From Chloroflexota bacterium (GTDB lineage Bacteria > Chloroflexota > Ktedonobacteria > Ktedonobacterales > Ktedonobacteraceae), in NCBI GenBank assembly GCA_902810755.1, contig CADDYT010000019.1, positions 1 to 58,402 of the forward strand: DNA of 58,402 nt. Reading direction: 5' to 3'. The notes beneath the pieces were generated by a model. That model did no database searches and was not told the origin of the DNA. It was given only the letters and a program-made list of their open reading frames with translations. Both the position numbers and the translations under genes were made by a program. Below, piece after piece: positions 50,366 through 58,402 of the stretch (the stretch's first letter is position 1; every line of letters starts with the position of its first letter).

Positions 50366-52012
50366 ATGCAAGTCACGGCGCCGGTCGCACAGACCCGGCA
50401 GGGTGCGGGGCTGCAATATAAATGGATTGTAGCAATGGTGGTCATTCTGGGCGTTTTCATGGCGATCCTGGATTCCACCATTGTCAACATTGCCATTCCG
50501 AGGCTGCAAACGGCCTTTGGCGCGGATCTGCACAGCGTCCAGTGGGTGCTGACCGGCTATATTCTGGCGCAGGGTGTCGCGACTCCGGTGGTGGCCTTCT
50601 TCGCCAGCCGCCTGGGTACCAGGCGGCTCTACATTATCGCGCTGGCCGCGTTTACGACCGGTTCGGCGCTCTGCGGTCTCGCCTGGAGCCTGCCCGCGCT
50701 GATTCTCTTTCGCATCATCCAGGGGGTGGGCGGCGCGGCCCTCTTCCCGCTGTCGCTGACGCTGATTTTCCGCGAGTTCCCGCCGCAGGAGCGCGGCGCG
50801 GCTATGGGCCTGTTCGGCTTACCGGCTCTGCTGGCCCCCGCGCTTGGCCCCACGCTGGGCGGCTACATCGTTACCTATGCCGGCTGGCAGTTGATCTTCT
50901 ATATCAACGTTCCCATCGGCATTCTGGCGGTCATCCTCTCGATTGTGCTGCTGCGTGACTATCACGATCAGGCGGCGAGCAGCTTCGATGTGCCTGGGTT
51001 CATCTTCTCGGCGGTTGGCCTCGGCTGCCTGCTCTACGGCCTTTCGGAAGCCAGTACAGATGGCTGGGGGTCAACGACGGTGGCAGGCTTCCTGGCCGCC
51101 GGGTTCCTTGCCCTGGCCATTTTCGTAGCCGTCGAAATTTATACCGTCAGACGCCAGGGGCAGCCGCTGCTCGACCTGCGCGTCTTCCTGGACAGAAACT
51201 TCACCGTCAGCACGATTGCCAACGTCTTCGTGGTTTTTGCGCTGTACGGCGGCCTCTTCCTCCTGCCGGTCTACCTGCAAGCTCTGCGCGGGCTGAGCGC
51301 GTTCCAGGCCGGCATCGTTCTGCTGCCGCAGGCATTCGCCTCGATGGTGAGCGTCGTCGTCGGCGGCTGGCTGGTAGATCGTATCGGCGTGCGAGCGGTC
51401 GTGCTGCCGGGGCTGTTTATCCTGGCCTTTGCCAACTGGCAGCTTTCGACCCTCTCGCTCACATGGCCCTACCAGTGGTTGCAGGTCATGCTTGTGTTGC
51501 GCGGCTTCTCGCTGGGCCTGGTGGGCCAGCCGCTGATCCTGGCGGCGCTCATCTCCATCCGACCGCACCTGCTCACCCAGGCGTCCTCGCTCAGCACTGT
51601 CATGCGCTCGGTCGCCAGTTCGCTGGGGATCGCCGTGCTGGCAACGGTGGTGCAGACGCAGACGCAGGTCCATTACGCCCACCTGGCCGAGCAGGTCACG
51701 CCGACCTCTTCGCTGGGGCAGTTGCTGCCTCGCCTGCAAGCCTACCTGATGACCGGCGGGGCCAGCCTGGCAACTGCCAGAACGACCGCCCTGCAACTGA
51801 TCGCCGAACTGGTGCAACGCCAGAGCTATATGCTCGCTATTCGCGACGCCTTTCTGCTGACGCTCGTCTTTGTCTTCCTCTCCGTCGTTGCCACGCTCTT
51901 CCTGCAAGGCAAACGGAAAATGCTGGCAAGCTCTGCCCCCCAGGTTGAGCAACCTGAAACCACTGACGAAGCCGAAGCAGTTGAAAGAGAAGCCGCACTG
52001 GCTGGCGTCTAA
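50366..52012 (+). CDS. MFS multidrug efflux transporter, DHA2 (EmrB/QacA) family
   Basis: 548 residues with about 14 transmembrane helices, as in DHA2 transporters. Helix 1 region: GVFMAILDSTIVNIAIPRLQ (motif D1 LDxTIVNVALP); motif A-like loop ASRLGTRRLYII; motif C region GLPALLAPALGPTLGGYIVT. A long cytoplasmic C-terminal tail is rich in Glu/Ala. AAGGAG lies upstream of ATG 50366. It is downstream of tetR and 61 bp upstream of an EmrA-like adaptor gene, so it should form a drug or metabolite efflux system. Confidence 0.93.
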   Translation: MQVTAPVAQTRQGAGLQYKWIVAMVVILGVFMAILDSTIVNIAIPRLQTAFGADLHSVQWVLTGYILAQGVATPVVAFFASRLGTRRLYIIALAAFTTGSALCGLAWSLPALILFRIIQGVGGAALFPLSLTLIFREFPPQERGAAMGLFGLPALLAPALGPTLGGYIVTYAGWQLIFYINVPIGILAVILSIVLLRDYHDQAASSFDVPGFIFSAVGLGCLLYGLSEASTDGWGSTTVAGFLAAGFLALAIFVAVEIYTVRRQGQPLLDLRVFLDRNFTVSTIANVFVVFALYGGLFLLPVYLQALRGLSAFQAGIVLLPQAFASMVSVVVGGWLVDRIGVRAVVLPGLFILAFANWQLSTLSLTWPYQWLQVMLVLRGFSLGLVGQPLILAALISIRPHLLTQASSLSTVMRSVASSLGIAVLATVVQTQTQVHYAHLAEQVTPTSSLGQLLPRLQAYLMTGGASLATARTTALQLIAELVQRQSYMLAIRDAFLLTLVFVFLSVVATLFLQGKRKMLASSAPQVEQPETTDEAEAVEREAALAGV

Positions 52013-52073
52013 TACCATCCCGCTTGAGTCAACACAGAAATTTGAACACAGAAATGTGAAGGAGTGTGCTATC

Positions 52074-52745
52074 ATGATGCGTCGTATGATTTTCATACCT
52101 GTGCTGGTTTTCGTGGCCCTCTTTGCCATTGGCGGCGGCATCTTTTACTGGGCCTACAACAATTACGAATACTATACCACCGACGATGCCCAGGTCAGCG
52201 GGCAACTGGTCAATGTCAGCGCCGTGACGGCTGGCAGCCTGTCGACGCTGAGCGTCAAGGTCGGCGATACGGTGACCGCCGGTGAGGCCATCGGCTCCGT
52301 GACGCCTGCGGCGGCCAGCGCGACGGGGACAACGGGAACGCCCGCATCCATCGATGTAACCAGTCCTATTAGCGGCAGCGTTGTGCAGACCTTTGCCGTG
52401 CAGGGACAGGCGGTCTCTCCCGGTCTGCCCATCGTCGAGATCGCCAATCTCAATGCGCTGACTATCACGGCCTATGTGGATGAGAACGCTATCAGCAACA
52501 TCAGCACCGGCCAGGCGGTTGACATTGCTATCGATGCCTATAGCGGCACCAGCTTCAGCGGTCACGTGCAGCAGATTGTGCAGTCTGCCGCATCCGAGTT
52601 CTCGCTGCTGCCCACCGAGGACAACGCCAGCGGCAACTTCACCAAAGTCAGCCAGCGCATCCCCGTTGTCATCACCCTTGACAACACCGGCGGCAAGGAC
52701 ATCGTTCCCGGTATGAGCGCGGAAGTCACCATCCATCTGCACTAG
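52074..52745 (+). CDS. HlyD/EmrA-like membrane-fusion protein, short form
   Basis: 223 residues. One N-terminal membrane anchor (about 5-25), YYTTDDAQVSGQLVNVSAVT as the first lipoyl half, SPISGSVVQTFAVQGQAVSP as the second half, then a beta-barrel region (LNALTITAYVDENAISNI; GTSFSGHVQQI). The coiled-coil hairpin usually found between the lipoyl halves is reduced to about 20 Ala/Thr/Gly-rich residues. That fits a Gram-positive-type or monoderm cell envelope without an outer-membrane channel. AAGGAG is nine bases before ATG 52074. It partners the EmrB-like transporter. Confidence 0.92.
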   Translation: MMRRMIFIPVLVFVALFAIGGGIFYWAYNNYEYYTTDDAQVSGQLVNVSAVTAGSLSTLSVKVGDTVTAGEAIGSVTPAAASATGTTGTPASIDVTSPISGSVVQTFAVQGQAVSPGLPIVEIANLNALTITAYVDENAISNISTGQAVDIAIDAYSGTSFSGHVQQIVQSAASEFSLLPTEDNASGNFTKVSQRIPVVITLDNTGGKDIVPGMSAEVTIHLH

Positions 52746-52826
52746 CCGGGTTGCCATTGATTGCGCCCGCCGGGGTGGAGAGCCGGGACGAGCGGGCGAG
52801 CCTTCTATTGTGAAAGGAGAGAACCG

Positions 52827-53255
52827 ATGAATACGCTTATTCTTGGAGCGATATTCCTTGTGGCGCTGCTGGCCATTGTCGGCATCATCTGGCTGGCTAT
52901 GGGTGAGCGACAGGGGAGTGGCAAAGCTGCCGCTGTGCCTGCAACGAACGGGAACGAGCAGGCCCGCAAACAGGCATCTGCCCCCTCTACGACTCCAATG
53001 GTTGGAAAGGCAGAGATAGGCACGGCAACGGCGAAAGGCGCGCCGTCAATGCCAGCGCAAAGAGAGGAGATGGTTGCAGTACCGTCCAATGAGCAGGCAT
53101 TTCTCGCACTCGACGGGCAATTCTACGAACTGGCGGCCCAACTGCGCGACCTTCATCGCGAAGTGCAGGATATTGAGCGGCGACTCAACGCCCTGACCGC
53201 GATGGTGAACCGCATTGAAAAGGAATACGGTGAGGTCAGCCTGGAGGCGGAATAA
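52827..53255 (+). CDS. Small membrane-anchored coiled-coil protein
   Basis: 142 residues. A single helix (NTLILGAIFLVALLAIVGII) anchors it, followed by a low-complexity Ala/Thr/Pro linker (about 35-90) and a C-terminal coiled coil (YELAAQLRDLHREVQDIERR; LNALTAMVNRIEKEYGEV). AAAGGAGAG lies before ATG 52827. It follows the HlyD gene by 81 bp on the same strand, so it may belong to the efflux operon; the missing HlyD hairpin and this extra coiled coil invite the idea of a complementary part, but nothing proves it. No family recognised. Confidence 0.78.
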   Translation: MNTLILGAIFLVALLAIVGIIWLAMGERQGSGKAAAVPATNGNEQARKQASAPSTTPMVGKAEIGTATAKGAPSMPAQREEMVAVPSNEQAFLALDGQFYELAAQLRDLHREVQDIERRLNALTAMVNRIEKEYGEVSLEAE

Positions 53256-53275
53256 GTTTGCATAGTACTCCTCGT

Positions 53276-53311
53276 GCTGTAGGGACAGTGCCTTGTGCCT
53301 GTCCCTACAGC
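53276..53311. terminator. Perfect 13-bp hairpin at the end of the efflux operon
   Basis: GCTGTAGGGACAG (53276-53288), loop TGCCTTGTGC, CTGTCCCTACAGC (53299-53311). Lies between convergent genes; no T-run. Its TGTAGG/CCTACA ends recall the 9746-9794 hairpin. Confidence 0.65.
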
Positions 53312-53328
53312 CTTCCCCCATGCGGTTG

Positions 53329-53961
53329 TCAAAGCTCATCAGGAAATCCCCCTGCTTGCTGAGCCGGTGTGTTCCCTTTCCCGATCAGTTTCCCCAGCTG
53401 GCGGAAATCTTCCATCTGCGTTTCAAATGGGCGGTGAAGTTGAGCGCGGGGGCCAGGGTGGTAGAGGGGAATGAGTTGATAGCCGTTCCATACCATCGCC
53501 TTGCCGACGTCGCGGGCAAGTTCAATGCTGTGGGGAGCGATGAGCCTGAGCGCCTTGAGGGCCACTCGACCGAGCGTGACGATGGTGCGCGGGGAGAGGA
53601 TGTCCAGCGTCTGACGCAGGTGGTACGAGCAGTTGCGCAGCTCGCGCATGGTTGGCGGCGCGTTGTGCCCGTCCTCATCTCGCGGGTTGCAGAGAACCGC
53701 GTTGGTGATAAATATTTCTTCACGCGTGAGGCCGGCGGCCTGCAGGAGCAGCGTGAAGTTGCGCCCCGTCTGATCCTGCGAAAGCGGGATGCCGCAGCGG
53801 TCTCCGCCCAGGCGACCAGGCGCTTCGGCGATGAACAGGATGCTGGCATGCAGGCTGCCGTTGGCGCGGCTGAGGACGCGCCTGCGCCCCTCCATACGCG
53901 GGCAGCGATAGCATGCCTGCGCCTGTTTCACCAGTTGCGTAAAGCGTTCATCTTTATCCAT
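53329..53961 (-). CDS. Fe-S uracil-DNA glycosylase-like protein (family 4/5 type)
   Basis: 210 residues. Cys17-x2-Cys20, Cys91 and Cys111 are the expected four [4Fe-4S] ligands. Motif A reads IAEAPGRLGGDRCGIPLSQD, longer than the usual EAPGxxEDxxGxPF and with extra residues before TGRNF; motif B is LYHPGPRAQ (usual HPS). Such enzymes excise uracil from DNA. The altered motif A and HPG in place of HPS make a different lesion preference possible. Single gene, convergent with the efflux operon. Confidence 0.85.
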   Translation of the reverse strand: MDKDERFTQLVKQAQACYRCPRMEGRRRVLSRANGSLHASILFIAEAPGRLGGDRCGIPLSQDQTGRNFTLLLQAAGLTREEIFITNAVLCNPRDEDGHNAPPTMRELRNCSYHLRQTLDILSPRTIVTLGRVALKALRLIAPHSIELARDVGKAMVWNGYQLIPLYHPGPRAQLHRPFETQMEDFRQLGKLIGKGNTPAQQAGGFPDEL

Positions 53962-54179
53962 AGTATATAACTCCTGCCCCGTCCTTCCTACTGGCCCTTA
54001 CCTCTCCCACAAAGCTATGATACAATACAGGTGCATCTTGAAAGGAAGGTGCAGGCTTGACTGTATTTCGAAACAGAAGAGAAGAAATGACAAGCCTCAA
54101 CGGACCATGGCGTGTATCGGTGCGGGCGCGCGCGTGCCTGCCGATACCCGTCGTCTGACCTGTGAGAAGGAGAAATTCA

Positions 54180-54821
54180 ATGCATGTAAAGCTCGACGCC
54201 CTGGCTGATAAAGGGTTTGTCGTTCTGCGTGACTACGATGGGCCGCCGGTCCCGAAGGAAGAGTGGGAAAGTCTTGAGTACATGGACTGGAAGAGCGGCG
54301 GCGACACCAACTTTGCCCCCGTTGCCTCCGCCCTCGGTGAGATGGAGTGCGCCGGCTTCTGGGATCATGGCAAGCCCGACAAAGACGGCATCTGGACCAA
54401 GAATGCCGAGGTTTGCCCCACACTGGTAGAGTGGACTAAAAAAGTCGGAGCCAATTACGGGCGCGTGCGTATTATCAAACTCAACCCCAATACCTATGAA
54501 GAGGCTGTCCATAATCTGCATCTGGACGATAATAACCGGCTCAATCCCGATGGCGAAGGTTGGGTTGTGCGGGCCTGGCTGCAATTGACCGATAATCCCA
54601 ATTCCTACATGATCCTGCGCGAGGATAAGAACGATCCTGCGACCGAGACTCGTATCTCGCTACCGCGCAATCGCCAGATGGTGATTGATTCGCAGCGCCT
54701 GTGGCATGCGACCTGGCATCCAGGCCCGGAGCCGCGCTACGCGCTGATCGTTTCCTTTGAAAGCGGCGAGGCCCTCAAGAACTGGATCGAGAGCCAGAAG
54801 GCCCTGGCAGAGGCGCATTAA
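54180..54821 (+). CDS. Conserved protein with HxD...H pattern, possibly 2OG-Fe(II) oxygenase-like
   Basis: 213 residues. ATG 54180 has AAGGAG seven bases upstream; an extended -10 (TGATACAAT, 54018-54026) lies 160 bp back. The core reads VHNLHLDDNNRLNPDGEGWV, WLQLTDNPNSYMILRED, and QRLWHATWHPGPEPRYALIV. His114-x-Asp116 and His176 (or His180) with Arg186 ten residues later mimic the HxD...H and 2-oxoglutarate Arg of cupin-fold dioxygenases, in the order and spacing expected. I recall no named family, so the enzymatic idea is inference. Ends at a very long palindromic terminator. Confidence 0.82.
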   Translation: MHVKLDALADKGFVVLRDYDGPPVPKEEWESLEYMDWKSGGDTNFAPVASALGEMECAGFWDHGKPDKDGIWTKNAEVCPTLVEWTKKVGANYGRVRIIKLNPNTYEEAVHNLHLDDNNRLNPDGEGWVVRAWLQLTDNPNSYMILREDKNDPATETRISLPRNRQMVIDSQRLWHATWHPGPEPRYALIVSFESGEALKNWIESQKALAEAH

Positions 54822-54823
54822 AA

Positions 54824-54892
54824 CTGAGCGATAAAGCAACAAAAGAGCGCGCTGGCCCGGCCAGCGCGCTCTTTTGTTGCTTTATCGCTCAG
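54824..54892. terminator. 69-bp perfect palindrome, bidirectional terminator
   Basis: Arms 54824-54857 and 54859-54892 are exact inverted copies of 34 bp around a single C. Each side includes an AAAAGAG/CTCTTTT block and GC-rich centre (GCGCGCTGGCC), so both strands get a GC stem then T-rich tract. It serves the convergent genes ending at 54821 and 54896, the palindrome nearly filling the gap. Confidence 0.92.
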
Positions 54893-54895
54893 CGC

Positions 54896-55564
54896 CTATG
54901 CCTTGTTTTTCACGTGGGCATTGAGAATGTTGTTCAGCAGGGCTGGATGGCTTTGCAGGGTCTGCATGAAGCTGGTGGCTTCTGACTGCGTCAGGTCGCC
55001 GTTGCTGACCGCCGTGTTGAGCGCGCTCTGGACGGCGCTGGTGACAATGGTCTGCAACTGGCTGCTGGAGACGTGCTGCGCGGTAGCAATCTGGCTCAGG
55101 CTCTTACCCGCCTGCAACTGAGCCGTGAGCTGCGCGCCTGTCATATGCAGCCCGCTGGCGATAGAATTCTCAATCTGGCCGCGATATTTGTTCAGAAACT
55201 GCCGAAGCACAAGATGGGCGATTTTACCGTTGCCTTTGCCCGTGCAGGCCTGGTGCGACTGCAGGCGCTGCTCGATGGCGGTAGCCTGGGCCTGGGTCAG
55301 CTTGCCATCCTTCACCATCTGATTCAGCACGTCGTCGCGCGCGGCCTGTTTGTCTTGCTGCAATGTCGTCACCGAGACGTGCAGACGGTTCGCCAGGTCT
55401 TGCAGGTATTGCTCGCAATAGGGATTCGTCGCGCTCGTATTCGCGCTGCTGGCCGATGAGTTGCTGTTGGCTGAGGCCAGCAACGGCCCGGCGAAGAACG
55501 CGCCAAAGGCGATGGCCGCGACGAGGAAGATGGCCCCACCGCCGATCAAGAGTATCTTTTTCAT
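54896..55564 (-). CDS. Secreted/membrane-anchored helical protein of unknown function
   Basis: 222 residues. A signal peptide or anchor (KKILLIGGGAIFLVAAIAFG) is followed by a Ser/Asn-rich linker. The rest is helical with a repeated pattern, LTQAQATAIEQRLQSHQA and LTQSEATSFMQTLQSHPA, which recur about 105 residues apart and resemble DUF2680-like or putative LysM-independent helical repeats of Gram-positive secreted proteins. ATG 55564 is the obvious start. It ends at the 69-bp palindrome and is divergent from an OmpR-type two-component system; the 276-bp gap to that gene holds no other gene. Confidence 0.82.
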   Translation of the reverse strand: MKKILLIGGGAIFLVAAIAFGAFFAGPLLASANSNSSASSANTSATNPYCEQYLQDLANRLHVSVTTLQQDKQAARDDVLNQMVKDGKLTQAQATAIEQRLQSHQACTGKGNGKIAHLVLRQFLNKYRGQIENSIASGLHMTGAQLTAQLQAGKSLSQIATAQHVSSSQLQTIVTSAVQSALNTAVSNGDLTQSEATSFMQTLQSHPALLNNILNAHVKNKA

Positions 55565-55840
55565 AGTTGTTTTATCCTTCCTTTCTGCATTTTTCTGCCT
55601 GTATCAAAGAATATCTGTCCGCCCACGACGTGGGCGAGCCGATTTTCAATTGTTATGCCACCTTGCTGTGACACTTTCATCATAGCGCGCAAACGTGAAG
55701 AATTACTCTGCCAACCTTCAAGATTTTCTCAAGATTTGGCCATAGAGGCGAAAAGAAGGGGAACAGGGCGTGTTTTGCGACGGATGTTGTGGTACGATAC
55801 ATGCAGAGGAACAGTTCTGTTCGCGGGATGTAAAAAGCAT

Positions 55841-56623
55841 ATGTCTCAGCATACAGATGCAGCGCAAAACCAGAATACACAACCAAAAATCCTGATTATC
55901 GAGGATGAAGAGGGCATTATTCACCTGCTCAATCTCTACCTGAAGGACGCGGGCTACAGCGTGGTGGCCGCCAGAGATGGCGCGGACGGCCTGGCGCTGC
56001 ACGCGCGCGAGCAGCCCGCGCTGGTCATTCTCGATATCATGCTGCCAGCCATCGATGGCTTCGAGGTCTGCCGCCGCATTCGCGCCTGGTCAAATACGCC
56101 TATCCTGATGCTGACGGCGCGCAATAGTGAGGATGACCGCATCGCCGGCCTCGATCTCGGCGCGGACGATTACCTGGTCAAGCCGTTCAGCCCGCGCGAA
56201 CTGGTGAGCCGCGTGCGCGCCATCTTGCGCCGGGCGGGGGCAGGGGCAGGCGAAGGCAAAGAGCAGAGCGGGATAGGAATAGGAAGTCAGGCGCAGAGGC
56301 AGAAAGAGAGCGGTATTCTGCGCTTCCCCGGCCTGACCATCGATATCCCGGCGCGCCGCGTCGAGGTCAACGGCGTCGAGGTCGCGCTGACGCCTACCGA
56401 GTTTGATCTGCTCGCCCTGCTGGCGCAATCGCCGGAGCGCGTCTTCACCCGCGAGATGCTGATGAATAAGGTCTGGGGCTATGATTACCTGGGCGATGGC
56501 CATACCATCGACGTGCATATCAGTTCGCTGCGCAAGAAAATCGAAGCGAACACCGAGCAACGCTACATCAAGACCGTCTGGCGCGTCGGCTACCGCTTCG
56601 AGGTCAAACGCGCCGCGTCGTAA
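55841..56623 (+). CDS. OmpR/PhoB-type response regulator
   Basis: 260 residues. Receiver about 15-130 with acidic residues Glu21-Asp22 (LIIEDEEG), phospho-acceptor Asp65 (VILDIMLP), Thr in LTARNSEDDR and Lys114 (YLVKPFSP). A Gly/Gln-rich linker of about 30 residues follows. The winged HTH (about 165-258) shows LTPTEFDLLALLAQSPERVF, VWGYDYLGDGHTIDVHISSL and RVGYRFEV. ATG 55841 begins the normal fold; its ribosome binding site is weak. The cognate kinase starts 18 bp downstream. Confidence 0.94.
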   Translation: MSQHTDAAQNQNTQPKILIIEDEEGIIHLLNLYLKDAGYSVVAARDGADGLALHAREQPALVILDIMLPAIDGFEVCRRIRAWSNTPILMLTARNSEDDRIAGLDLGADDYLVKPFSPRELVSRVRAILRRAGAGAGEGKEQSGIGIGSQAQRQKESGILRFPGLTIDIPARRVEVNGVEVALTPTEFDLLALLAQSPERVFTREMLMNKVWGYDYLGDGHTIDVHISSLRKKIEANTEQRYIKTVWRVGYRFEVKRAAS

Positions 56624-56641
56624 TGAGGGACAGGGTAGACA

Positions 56642-58303
56642 ATGGCAACCTCGAAGCCCGATGCGACCGGGCCAACCGGAAAGATAACGCCAGCCATGCC
56701 GACTGTGCCGCCCGCTCTATCGGTGGGGCGCAAAGGGGAGTCGCAGGCAAAGATGCACTGGTGGCAGAGCATACGCTGGCAACTGGCTCTGGGATCGGTA
56801 CTGCTGGTGTTCCTGGTGACATTCCTGCTGGCGATCATCATCTTGCTGACGGTCGTCTACAACTATGGTTCCGACCAGCGCACGCAGTTGAGCGACCTCG
56901 GCGAGAATTTTGCGCAGCGCCTCGGTGAGGTCTTTGCGCAGAACGGAGGCAATCTCGCCCTGGCCTCAAGAAGCGTACTGCCGGAGACTTCCGCCAGCAA
57001 CGCGCAGGGGGAAAATTATCTGGTGATCGTGCTGAACCGGCGCGGCCAGTCGGTCTATCCTGTTGCCGGTCGCCCGGCGCTGGCGGCGGTTTTGCTGGCC
57101 GGGGCCGATCCATCATTGAAGCATAGCGATCTCAGCCGGGTGACGCAGGCGCTGGCGGCCGGGGAGCGCGGAACGACGACCGAAGCGGAGATTGGCATGA
57201 GCGGCCCGGCCTCAGCGCCGCGCCCCTTCCTGGTTCTGCCCATTCACTGGAACGGGCAGAAGACGCTGCCGGTCGTGGGCGTTCTCTTCATAACGCCCTA
57301 TTCGGCCATTCAGGGGACGGTGCCACCTTTCATCGCCTCTGTGAGCCGCTCTATTCTCCTCGGCTCGATCATCGTGGCCCTCTTCGCCGCGCTGGCGGCT
57401 ATCCTCTTTTCGCGCACGATCACGCGCCCGCTGGCGAAGCTGACACAGACGGCGCGCAAGTTAGAAGCGGGCGACTACAGCGCGCAGGTGAAGACGGACG
57501 CAGGCGGTGAACTGGGCGAGCTGGCAACAGCCTTTAACGAAATGGCGAAACGCCTGGCCGATGATGTCAGCGAGCTGCGCCAGCAAGAACTGTGGCGGCG
57601 CGAACTGATTATGAACATCACGCATGACCTGGCCACGCCGCTCACAGCCATCGCCGGGCTGGGCGAGTCACTGATGGATGGCGTGAACCAGAGCCGCGAG
57701 GATTACGAGGCAACGGGGCGCATCATTGTGCGCGAGACGCTGCGCCTGCGACGGCTGGTGAAGGATTTGCACCTGATGGCGAAGGTAGAGGCGCAGGCGA
57801 TGCACCCGCAGCGCAGGCCCGTGCGGCTGGCCGCCCTTGTTGACGAGGTGCTGGCCGTCCTCACACCCGAATTTGAGCGCATCAACGTGGAGCCGCGCAA
57901 TGCCATTCCCTATACCCTGCCTCTCGTTGAGGCCGACCCCGATATGCTCATGCGCGTCTTCGCCAATCTCTGCGATAATGCCCTGCGTCACATGCCTGCC
58001 GGGGGAGTTGTGACCATAGACGCGACGCAGAACGGCAATATGCTCGTCGTCTCCGTCTCCGATACGGGCGAAGGCATTCCTACCTCAGCCCTGCCGCGCG
58101 TCTTCGAGCGGTTCTACCGTGCGGATAGCTCGCGTCAGGCCAATACCGGCGGTAGCGGGCTGGGCCTTGCCATCGTGCGCGCCATCATCGAGGCGCACGG
58201 CGGGGCCATCCGCGCCGAAAACGTCCAGGGCGGCGGCGCCCGCATCCTCTTCACCTTGCCCCTCGGCCATTTCGATAATGAGATCACGCTGAAACTGAGA
58301 TAG
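56642..58303 (+). CDS. Sensor histidine kinase (HAMP-HisKA-HATPase)
   Basis: 553 residues. TM1 about 47-72 and TM2 about 237-257 bracket an extracytoplasmic sensor of about 160 residues. HAMP follows (SRTITRPLAKLTQTARKLEA), then HisKA with phospho-His328 in NITHDLATPLTAI. HATPase_c has N-box LCDNALRHMPAGG, G1 VSDTGEGIP, F-box FERFYRADSS and G2 GGSGLGLAIVRAI. The usual HELRTPL is HDLATPL here. It pairs with the OmpR-type regulator just upstream. A repeat tract begins right after its stop codon. Confidence 0.95.
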   Translation: MATSKPDATGPTGKITPAMPTVPPALSVGRKGESQAKMHWWQSIRWQLALGSVLLVFLVTFLLAIIILLTVVYNYGSDQRTQLSDLGENFAQRLGEVFAQNGGNLALASRSVLPETSASNAQGENYLVIVLNRRGQSVYPVAGRPALAAVLLAGADPSLKHSDLSRVTQALAAGERGTTTEAEIGMSGPASAPRPFLVLPIHWNGQKTLPVVGVLFITPYSAIQGTVPPFIASVSRSILLGSIIVALFAALAAILFSRTITRPLAKLTQTARKLEAGDYSAQVKTDAGGELGELATAFNEMAKRLADDVSELRQQELWRRELIMNITHDLATPLTAIAGLGESLMDGVNQSREDYEATGRIIVRETLRLRRLVKDLHLMAKVEAQAMHPQRRPVRLAALVDEVLAVLTPEFERINVEPRNAIPYTLPLVEADPDMLMRVFANLCDNALRHMPAGGVVTIDATQNGNMLVVSVSDTGEGIPTSALPRVFERFYRADSSRQANTGGSGLGLAIVRAIIEAHGGAIRAENVQGGGARILFTLPLGHFDNEITLKLR

Positions 58304-58402
58304 CCTCGCTCCCCCAGGCCACTCTACAGTCCAGCCGGTGCAGGCCATTCGGTGCAGGCCAGCCAGTGCAAGCCCCCCAGGCCAGCCAGTGCAGGCCAGC
58401 CG
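58304..58402. repeat. 'ggcc' repeat tract, start of a third element
   Basis: Short units such as CAGGCCAGCCAGTGCA and CCGGTGCAGGCC repeat imperfectly to the window edge. The composition and position (directly after a histidine kinase gene) match the 5' edge of element B (48917-48990), so this is probably the start of a third copy, cut by the window. Confidence 0.65.

Overview
The window looks like a chromosomal segment of a GC-rich, spore- or mycelium-forming member of the Chloroflexota, most likely class Ktedonobacteria. This is an inference from gene content and style, not a database match: eukaryote-like Ser/Thr kinases with extracellular sensor tails, a KGG-repeat stress protein, DeoR/LacI-controlled sugar operons, two-component systems next to universal stress proteins, and GC-rich 'ggcctg' repeat tracts behind genes. 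Canonical TTGACA/TATAAT-type promoters and AGGAGG-type ribosome binding sites are plentiful. There is no integrase, transposase, phage gene or CRISPR array; the segment reads as core plus metabolic chromosome.

Layout. 1-5057: a truncated secreted EXORDIUM-like protein (minus), tRNA-Lys(TTT), an overlapping FdrA/DUF1116 pair (oxamate-carbamoyltransferase-like subunits) and an EamA permease. 5384-10459: a lone receiver protein overlapping plsX, a complex repeat element, a KGG stress protein, a small unknown protein, a GT4 glycosyltransferase and ribosomal protein L25. 10506-16385: polX, an unknown protein, YabN-type MazG, a small membrane protein and glgC. 16472-23244: a complete fructose PTS operon (EIIA-HPr-EI fusion, 1-phosphofructokinase, EIIB-EIIB-EIIC) ending in an intrinsic terminator, divergent from a LacI-type regulator with three operators. 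23435-31535: an SDR, then a six-gene minus-strand operon (DeoR, BtpA, metallophosphoesterase, FGGY kinase, TIM-barrel isomerase, tiny ribbon-helix-helix protein) divergent from an APC permease, probably a catabolic system for an unidentified carbohydrate-like compound.

31601-43518: hemE-hemH, two Ser/Thr kinases, an S51 peptidase divergent from glgA, mgsA with a small Cys-rich protein facing a DeoR regulator across face-to-face promoters, an alpha/beta hydrolase, and an MGDG-synthase-like glycosyltransferase. 43519-43980 has no gene but carries an orphan promoter, an intrinsic terminator and two strong hairpins, so it is a good small-RNA candidate. 43981-58402: an acyl-CoA synthetase, a tandem UspA, a NarL-type two-component pair, a second copy of the complex repeat element, a TetR/MFS/HlyD efflux operon with a small coiled-coil protein, an Fe-S uracil-DNA glycosylase, a putative HxD...H oxygenase-like protein, a secreted helical protein, and an OmpR-type two-component pair followed by a third 'ggcctg' repeat tract.

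Two dispersed repeat families run through the window: (i) the modular 'ggcctg' elements at 6952-7480, 48917-49370 and 58304-58402, each just after the last gene of an operon; (ii) REP-like palindromes of the type TCATGCTGAGCG-AGCGAAGCATGA, present singly and once as a doublet.
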